Position numbers and translations under genes: made by a program
Notes under the pieces: generated by a model
Database searches by the model: none
The model's input: the letters and a program-made list of their open reading frames with translations, nothing else
What the model was told of the DNA's origin: nothing
Assembly: GCA_002914805.1 (NCBI GenBank)
Contig: JXTB01000153.1
Location: 157,322 to 221,321 of the forward strand
Length of the DNA: 64,000 bases
Origin: Parasponia andersonii
Taxonomy: Eukaryota > Streptophyta > Magnoliopsida > Rosales > Cannabaceae
Direction: 5' to 3'
Part shown: in pieces, positions 57,396 to 64,000 of the stretch
How positions within the stretch are numbered: the stretch's first letter is position 1
How the letters are laid out: each line of letters starts with the position of its first letter

Positions 57396-58414
57396 TAAAG
57401 CATTGATTTTGTCTTTGGATAATTTGAAATACCATATTTGCCCCTAGAAAAATAAGCACATGACCATCACGCTACTATTAATTTAACCGCCATTAAAATT
57501 TGGAGCTAATTGTGATAGTTTGTAGAATTTAAAGACTTGATTGCTAATATTTTTTTTTCGAGGACCAAATTGCCAATCTGCAACTAATTCCGGGACAATG
57601 ATGCCAAAAATCCCTTTTTTTTCACAACTAAATATTAGATTCTTAGCTACACTAAAGATATAAGTACTTAAATGCAAGCCAAACCCATACGTCACATGAG
57701 AGAGTTTAAAGTAAAACTACCATCCTTCGCTGAAGGTATCGGGAAAAACTAATTCTCAAAATCTGTTTGTATCTGCTGATTATTCTTCCTTGGAGAGTAT
57801 ACTTAAGAGTTTTTGATAATTACATTTACTTATTCTATATATAGAATTTAAGGTTTAGGGACTAATGCACAATCTCAAGGATATAGTGTAGGCCAGGAGG
57901 AGGCATTAAATCCTTATTTTGATTGATGAAATACCACGAGGAAGGTAGTGGTTAGATTTATCTGATCCCTTACCTTATCATTAACCAATTGTTTAACTAA
58001 TTAGTTGGAATATTCTTCTTCTTTAGAACTAACTACAAAGTCCTATCATTTAAGATTTAAGCCTACAGCTAGGCTCGAGAACAAGGGCCACTGTCGTATA
58101 GGCCATGGATAACGACTGACTTAGCCATTGAGTCGTCAAATTTTCATAAAATTTTTATACACACCTTTACCAAATATATGATTTTGTGATACTATTGAAT
58201 GTTTAGAAATTGTAAGATTGGTTCATGTTGTATTTCTCATTTTGTGATAAACTATTCTATTCAATCAAGCGGATTCCATCTTTCTCAAAATAATTAAAAA
58301 GAAGGATAAATTGAAATTTTTTTTCTCTCTAAAATTATAGGCTTTGTACGCTTTTACCTAAGTTATTTTGTTTTGCATGAATACCACTATAGTTTTCATT
58401 TGTTGTAAAACTAA
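57396..58414. other. Intergenic, no gene seen
   Basis: AT-rich sequence with several short frames, none similar to a known protein. The frame at 57483-57695 has no support from splice or start context. Confidence 0.5.
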
Positions 58415-58589
58415 GGTGTTGTTTAGTAACATTTTTTGTTTTTTGTTTTTTCAATTTCTTTTTTGTTTTTTGAAAACAAAAATGTATTTGGTAACTATGT
58501 TTTTGTTTTTCTTTAAAAAAACAAAAAATTAAAACATGTTTGGTAACTATTATTTTTTATTTTTAAAAATGAAAAAATGTAACAACACA
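58415..58589. mobile_element. Tourist-like MITE, 175 bp
   Basis: Ends GGTGTTGTTTAGTAACA and, in reverse complement, TGTGTTGTTACA. TAA directly flanks both ends (58412-58414, 58590-58592). The interior is T- and A-homopolymer rich, with the words TTTGGTAACTAT repeated. Confidence 0.6.
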
Positions 58590-60287
58590 TAATTACTAAG
58601 ATATAGTTAGACATTTTGAAAACGTCATCAATAAATAGAGAAGTAAGAGAGATGAATTGGAGAGATAAAGAGGTACGAGAGAAAATATAAAAGTAGGGAG
58701 AAGAGAGAGAAAGTATAAAAAGAGAAGTAAGTGAGAAAAAGTGCATAAAGAGAAGAATGTGAGAGAAAGTTGAGAAAGAGAGGATGAGTGAGAAATTGGA
58801 GAAATAGAGAGAGAAGAGGAAAAATTAAGAAAATGGAATTAAATGATTTTATACGAGTAACACAAATAATGAATAATTACTTTCATCACATCCAAAATAA
58901 GACAAATGTTCATCGAGTTTGTATTATATTGAAGAGTTGCATGTCAATATTTTCTAAATATCTTCTCTAAGAACTAGTTTTAAATTCTTTAAAGGTGTCT
59001 ACAAATAAAGAATGAAACTTACCATAAAAACTTAGCTCATATCAAGAAATGCCTCAACCTATGTATACATTTAAGATTATTAGAAAAGAAGACACACCTT
59101 TGTCTTATCACCTATAAAAAAATTCAACCATAAAGTTACAAGGAATTATTAGTTCTGGAATTTTAGTTAGCTGTTAAACAAGGAAAGAAAAAGGGGGATT
59201 AAAGGAAACTTGGAAGACAATATTTAGAAAAGGACAAAATCTTAGAAGAAATGGATAAAAGGTTTGCATCCAATTAGAACAAGTATCCCATTAGAGTCGA
59301 GCATTTTAGTTAGAGATCAAAAGAAATAGAAAATGAACTTAACCTTGAAGAGTACCCAGATTGAATCCTATGAATCAATTTTTTTCATAGGTAAAGTAGC
59401 ATGACATGAAATCTTAAGAATAGCATGTAACTACCTACCTTAGACTACAGAAGGATAAATGTGGGAATCACTTATTTTCCAATATGTACATTGGCAAGAA
59501 TTTAATAATTTTAGTTCAAAAATTTATTCTATGTTACGACACAAATAGCAAAGGAGAAAAAAAAAAAAAAGCTTCAAATGTCAAGATGGTAATGATTATT
59601 TAAAAAAATGAAGACATTAGAGAGGGCTCGAAAGAGAACCCTCCTCTTTCTCTTCTATCTATTCCCTTTGAATTTATAATAAGTACACAAGGCTCAATAC
59701 CAGAACGATTCACTAGCTACATACCTTTAGTAGTTTGAGACCTACAAAGATATAGATATTAACAACCTACTGACAAAAATAAGAGCGATGTTGTACAAAG
59801 GAATTATAAGAACTTGCCTTCTTTTGAAAACATTCATCTCGCTAAAGTTGGTACCCAACAAATGATTGAATAGGCCGCTTTTTATAAAAATGTGAATATG
59901 AATAAAGACATATAGACATAGAAGTATTCAACTAAGATCACTTATATCAAACAAGAAAAGTCCCTTTATTATATACAACTATGGTAATAATATTTTTAGA
60001 TCCCAAAACCATTTAATGGCCGATACGTGCTTGTTGTGTTGGTTCACTCTGATGTCAAGTTACTGTTGTGAGAAAATTATTAAATTTGAACCCAAAAACA
60101 ATGAAATGAACATCACATGTACATATTTTGCAGCAATGATATTTTTTTAAATCATATCCTAATTCACAATTGAACAAAAGTTTACATAAAACCAATAACA
60201 AAGAAACCAAAACTCAAACTCAAACTCAATCTCAATCTCCTAAGGAGCTCTCTCTGGTATCTTGGACAAAAATGGAATAGCCCTATA
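58590..60287. other. Intergenic, no gene seen
   Basis: Begins with a purine-rich stretch (58620-58830) and continues AT-rich. No coding family recognised. Confidence 0.5.
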
Positions 60288-60984
60288 TTAATCATTCTCA
60301 GCAAGACCATGAAAGTTCTCAGTAACCAAGAAGCAATAAACACATATATTTATAAATTTGGTCACTGAGCAGGGAAAAGAATTCTCATTTCCCATTATTA
60401 TTATGAGAATTAATATTAGCAACTAAAATGAATGCATATCCATAAAACCCATTACCAATACACTAATTGAAAAAGAGAGCTCAATTGAAAAGAACCCAAA
60501 ACACCCTCTTCATCAAAAATGCTAGAAAAGGAAAACCCAACCGAAGAATCACTATTTATTGCTATAAACACGAAACAAGAAAAGAATACATTATAAATTT
60601 TGTATCAAAATACATATCCAACAATCAAAACCCAATTTAATGCCTATTTATAGTCAAAATCATAGAACCATATCAAAGAGAAAAATTAAACGTAAATATT
60701 CATATGTTTTTACCATAAAATCCCAAAAATTAACAATGAGATCCAATCTTTCCTTTTTAAAACAAATCCAATAGCTTTAACCACAGAGAGAGTACAACTA
60801 CTGGTTCCAATGGAGATTTACCGTAACATAGTAAAAATGGAGGCAAGTTAGACTTATCAGCTGAAGAAATGGAGGTTGAAGAAAGTGAGACAGAACTGTA
60901 CGGAGACTGGAGAGAGAGAGAGAGAGAGGGCATGGACTGAGAAGAGAGAGAGGGAATGGAGCCTGAGCCGTTAAGATGAGCCAT
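60288..60984 (-). CDS. Possible small two-exon gene, unknown product
   Basis: The minus strand has ATG at 60984-60982, an exon to 60822 ending TTACG|GTAAAT, an AT-rich intron, a strong acceptor (TTTTCCCTGCTCAG) before 60364, and a second exon ending at TAA 60290-60288. The phases agree, giving 79 residues. The first exon is Ser/Leu-rich (MAHLNGSGSIPSLSSQSMPS), like an organelle transit peptide. Against it: the serine-leucine run is made by a (GA)n microsatellite, and I recognise no domain. The second frame could also continue in a longer gene with other splicing. Treat as a prediction. Confidence 0.2.
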
Positions 60985-61068
60985 GAGTCTGCATTTAGGG
61001 AGGAGAAAAAGAAAAAAGTGTTTAAAAAAATTTTGAAAATGCGAAAATTGTATTTTCAAAATTTTCAA

Positions 61069-61605
61069 AATTTTGATTAAAAATTAAAGAAGAAATCAAA
61101 AAATAGAACGTGCCATAAACTTCCGTCATATTCTGAGCATATATTAACGGATTTTGCTGACATGTCCTTTTCTTAATTATGTCTTCTAATTAATTTAATT
61201 TAAAATTAAACAAAATTAAGAAAAAGCAAAGGAAACTGAAACGGGACTCATGTCCCTTCTCCATCACTATAACAAAACTCTTCTCCTTTCACAATGCTTT
61301 CTCTCTACTTTTGGACATATTCTTCTTCTTTTTCTCTATTAAAAATTTTCAAGGAAAAATATAAAATATATTCTCTTTCTCGCCATCTCCCTTTCCTTAT
61401 AATACATTTTTTTGTTCTTTTTCTCAATTTATTTTTGTAAAAAACAAGGAAAATATTAAAATTTCTCATCAAGAATCTTATTTATTTAGGAAAATTTTTA
61501 CTTGGATTGTGATATACTCGCGGGTGGGAGAGTGATTTAGTGAGGGGCATTAATCTAGAAGTGGAGGAGCAGACAAAATGGAGAGAGTGAAAATGCTCCT
61601 CCCCT
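61069..61605. other. Intergenic; possible promoter of the small candidate gene
   Basis: AT-rich, with pyrimidine tracts. Ends at the chromovirus LTR; CCCCT at 61601-61605 is its candidate target duplicate, but the partner lies outside the window. Confidence 0.4.
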
Positions 61606-63760
61606 TGTCACGACCCAAAATCTGGGCCAGAAATTCTTTGATTTATTTGAAAAATGTCTAAAAATTTTTAGTTTTGTAAACAGTCCATTTTGATAAAGTA
61701 TTTGGAATTTCATCCCGTGAACCTCTCCCACAGTTCGTATACACTATTAAACATAGACCGAATAATAATTGAAAAACGGAAAAATCAAATATAAATCCAA
61801 ACATAATCATCATCTACAACAACAAGTTAAATCCCAGAATAGTATACATAAGTTTACAGACAAAATAGAAAGTAGTAATCTTAGTTCAATACTGATACAA
61901 AACCCCAAACAGTCCAAACACCACAGCAGTAGACTTCTAGCATTACCAAGAAATGAACTATAGTCAAGATGGCCTCTTACTCTTCCTGATTACCAAGATC
62001 GCACTGAACACTACCTGAGGAAGGAAAGAAAGGGAGGTGAGCATACAATGCCCAGTAGGAAAATAGTTACCTCGAAGAAAAACAGTTCAATGATGGAAAG
62101 CTCCTGCATGGTTAGTTCAAATCCAAAACATACACACACATATATATATAATCCAAACCGGGAGCCCATATATATAAAACAGTGTAATCAAAACCATCAA
62201 TCCATATGCACATGACACAAATCAACCCATACCCATGAGCTCTCATCCTCTCATCTATGGAAACCCAGGATGGTGGCACTAAGTATGCCTAACAGCCTAC
62301 CTGACACCTAAGCCCATTACCAGAGAGGACACCCGTGTGTTGCTTACCAAACCTGGAGGGGCAGAATTGCTTACACCTGCCAAATGCGGAGGTAATTAGA
62401 AGAACAAATCCCGCGCGAGTTTACAGACTTTCACTGATGGTGGGGCATGCAGCGCCACACTGTAAAATCCACGATGCTAACACGGTGCTCATATATGATC
62501 CTATGACACGTGCAATATAGAACTGAAGTGTAAAAACTACTGTACTCTGGTTTTTCAATAAAACATGCATAACAGGGTTTTATAAAAAAACAGGTAGCAT
62601 AACGGCCCTATTTTTGATATACCCAAAATAACCTGCATACAGCAAATTCCCAGAGCATTATAGTATATATCGTACAACCAGATTCCATCACATATAATTC
62701 AAATCATTAAAAATACACTTGTTCTTGTATGCTGCAGAAAATAAGCTTTAACTCAAAAACGGTATAAAACGAAGGTAACTAAACCCCTACCTCACCGGAA
62801 TAGCGATACCATACTATTGAGTCTTCAAGGTGTCGTTGACGATCGCCCGGAGGATCGGGAACCAATACAAGGCCCTCGATCGTCCTCTGACGAAAAGTCA
62901 ACTTCTCATCGAAGCTTCAATTCCATAAACAAACCTCTTTATTGAATTCCTAGCACCCAAAATAGCTAGGTTAGACATATAATTTGTCCAATTTTGGTCC
63001 GGGCCCACACCGGACTGGTGACACGCAAAACGAGACAAAATCTCGATCGTCCGATCTCAATTTTCGTGTCGATCACCAAACAACACAATATATAGATATC
63101 AAACTTCTCCATTTTCTGAGTACATTCCAAAATTACTGTCAAAAACACAATCCAATGGCCGGATCAAAAACAACGACCATAAACTCGAAATGCCCAAAAA
63201 CGGCAACTTTCAATCCGGACAAAATGGGATTGAGATATATATACCTTGATGATCCTTGAGGCGAGATAAATCCAAAGCGATTGGTTGGAGGTCGAATGGT
63301 GGCCGGAATCTTCGCTGGGGACGAAAAAACCGATTCAGCCTCTTAGGAGATTTCCGGCGATGCAGACGTCGGCGGTGGCTAGCGAGCAGCGACGGAGCTT
63401 CGGCGCAGCACGGCAATCCTTCGCCGGTCAGTGGTGCAGGCAGACGGTGGCTGGTGGCGGCTCGGCGACGTCCTGCAGTGGTGCGGCCGAGAGAGCTGAG
63501 AGAGAAGAGAGAGAAATCAGGGAAGAAGAGAGAGAAGAGAAATGAGTGAACATGCCACGTGGCTTGTTTTGAATGGGATATGCAATTTTTAAAAAAAATT
63601 ACACATACGTCCCAAAATTTCAAACCTCTATCAATCTAGTCCCCCAAAATTTGCAATTTCGTCCATCTGCACAAAATTTTTGCAAATTAATCCCCACCAT
63701 ATTATATCCGGAAAATTGGTAAATTGTCCAAATTACCCTCCCAAAATCCGGATTTTTACA
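61606..63760 (-). repeat. 3' LTR of the chromovirus
   Basis: 2155 bp. Core block with CCTGGAGGGGCAG near 62352 and CGATGCTAA near 62471 corresponds to 31375-31505 in family A. The GC-rich leader is at 63240-63540, with a perfect G-box palindrome GCCACGTGGC at 63554-63563 just upstream on the minus strand. Frames at 63210-63623 are leader sequence. Confidence 0.8.
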
Positions 63761-63818
63761 TTCTCCTCTCCATAAAAGAATTTTGTCTTGAAATTAAAAA
63801 TACAAGTCAAGGTTTCCA

Positions 63819-64000
63819 TCACAATACAACTTCTAACTGAAAGTTAAATAAATGAGGGTACTTCTCGTATATCTCCGTCTCGAGTTCTCAAGTAGCCTCA
63901 TCTTTCTTGTGATGTTCCCAAAGTACCTTGACAAATGAGATCTCTTTGTTGCGAAGCACCTTCAACTCTCTAGCCAACAAATGAACACGCTGCTCTTCAT
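63819..64000 (-). pseudogene. Integrase C-terminus / chromodomain, partial
   Basis: The minus-strand frame shows LRNKEISFVKVLWEHHKK then DEAT, a stop (TGA 63900-63898) where a tryptophan is expected, then ELETEIYEKYPHLF and TGA at 63821-63819. This is the end of the chromodomain of Tekay/Del-like plant chromoviruses, which guides integration. The premature stop falls on an aromatic-cage-region tryptophan. Continues beyond the window. Confidence 0.75.

Larger units (their letters stand above)
61606..64000 (-). mobile_element. Chromovirus (Ty3/gypsy), 3' end, family C
   Basis: On the minus strand: integrase C-terminus with chromodomain (64000-63819), purine tract (63775-63761), 3' LTR (63760-61606). 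The LTR starts TGTAAAAATCC and ends GGGTCGTGACA, as in families A and B, and shares a core block with A (62330-62520). Unlike those, this element kept coding sequence. Its 5' part lies beyond the window. Confidence 0.8.

Overview
The window is nuclear DNA of a flowering plant, most likely a eudicot. The evidence is a split cytochrome P450 of the CYP87 type with GT-AG introns, a plant-style kinase exon, Ty3/gypsy retrotransposons of Athila, Tat and chromovirus type, Tourist- and Mutator-like MITEs and long AT-rich intergenic DNA. The species cannot be read from the sequence. Nearly everything is retrotransposon, and the few host genes are broken by it. I saw no CRISPR array, rRNA or tRNA gene and no operon.

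Layout. (1) 1-5640 is a decayed Athila-like element on the minus strand. (2) 5645-8507 holds two related LTRs in opposite orientation, forming a large imperfect inverted repeat. (3) 8508-12364 carries an orphan CYP87 exon 1 (minus strand) with its upstream region, itself interrupted by a solo LTR at 9694-11815. (4) 12534-26067 is a complete but inactive 13.5-kb Tat-type element with target duplication CTACG. It sits inside the last exon of a kinase gene fragment (26224-26073 continuing at 12528-12428, minus strand). It carries dual RNase H domains, a 112-bp tandem repeat array and a long antisense ORF. Around a single N at 19318, 1383 bp are repeated almost exactly, which looks like an unmerged contig overlap. 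(5) 26225-29595 is intergenic with MITE-like foldbacks. (6) 29596-39361 is a tandem remnant of a coding-free LTR element (two LTRs, one full and one truncated internal region). (7) 39738-42304 is a second CYP87 copy (minus strand) with six downstream exons, a 499-N gap and several disabling changes. (8) 42329-50435 is a second coding-free LTR element with perfect TSD CCAAC, inserted a few bases after the start codon of that P450 copy. (9) 50441-52727 is the displaced P450 upstream region, duplicate of the one in (3). (10) 53735-55705 is a truncated LTR on the plus strand. (11) 55706-61605 is intergenic with two Tourist-like MITEs and one weak two-exon gene candidate. (12) 61606-64000 is the 3' LTR and integrase/chromodomain end of a minus-strand chromovirus that runs off the window.

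How it fits together. Without the insertions, the minus strand would read: kinase 3' end, CYP87 upstream region, CYP87 exon 1, then a second piece of kinase intron. That suggests an old tandem duplication of a kinase-CYP87 unit. No cooperating gene system is visible. The strongest observations concern genome dynamics: two retrotransposons placed precisely inside coding exons, a family of coding-free elements whose LTRs resemble the chromovirus at the right end, conserved G-box and core blocks in those LTRs, and a probable assembly error.
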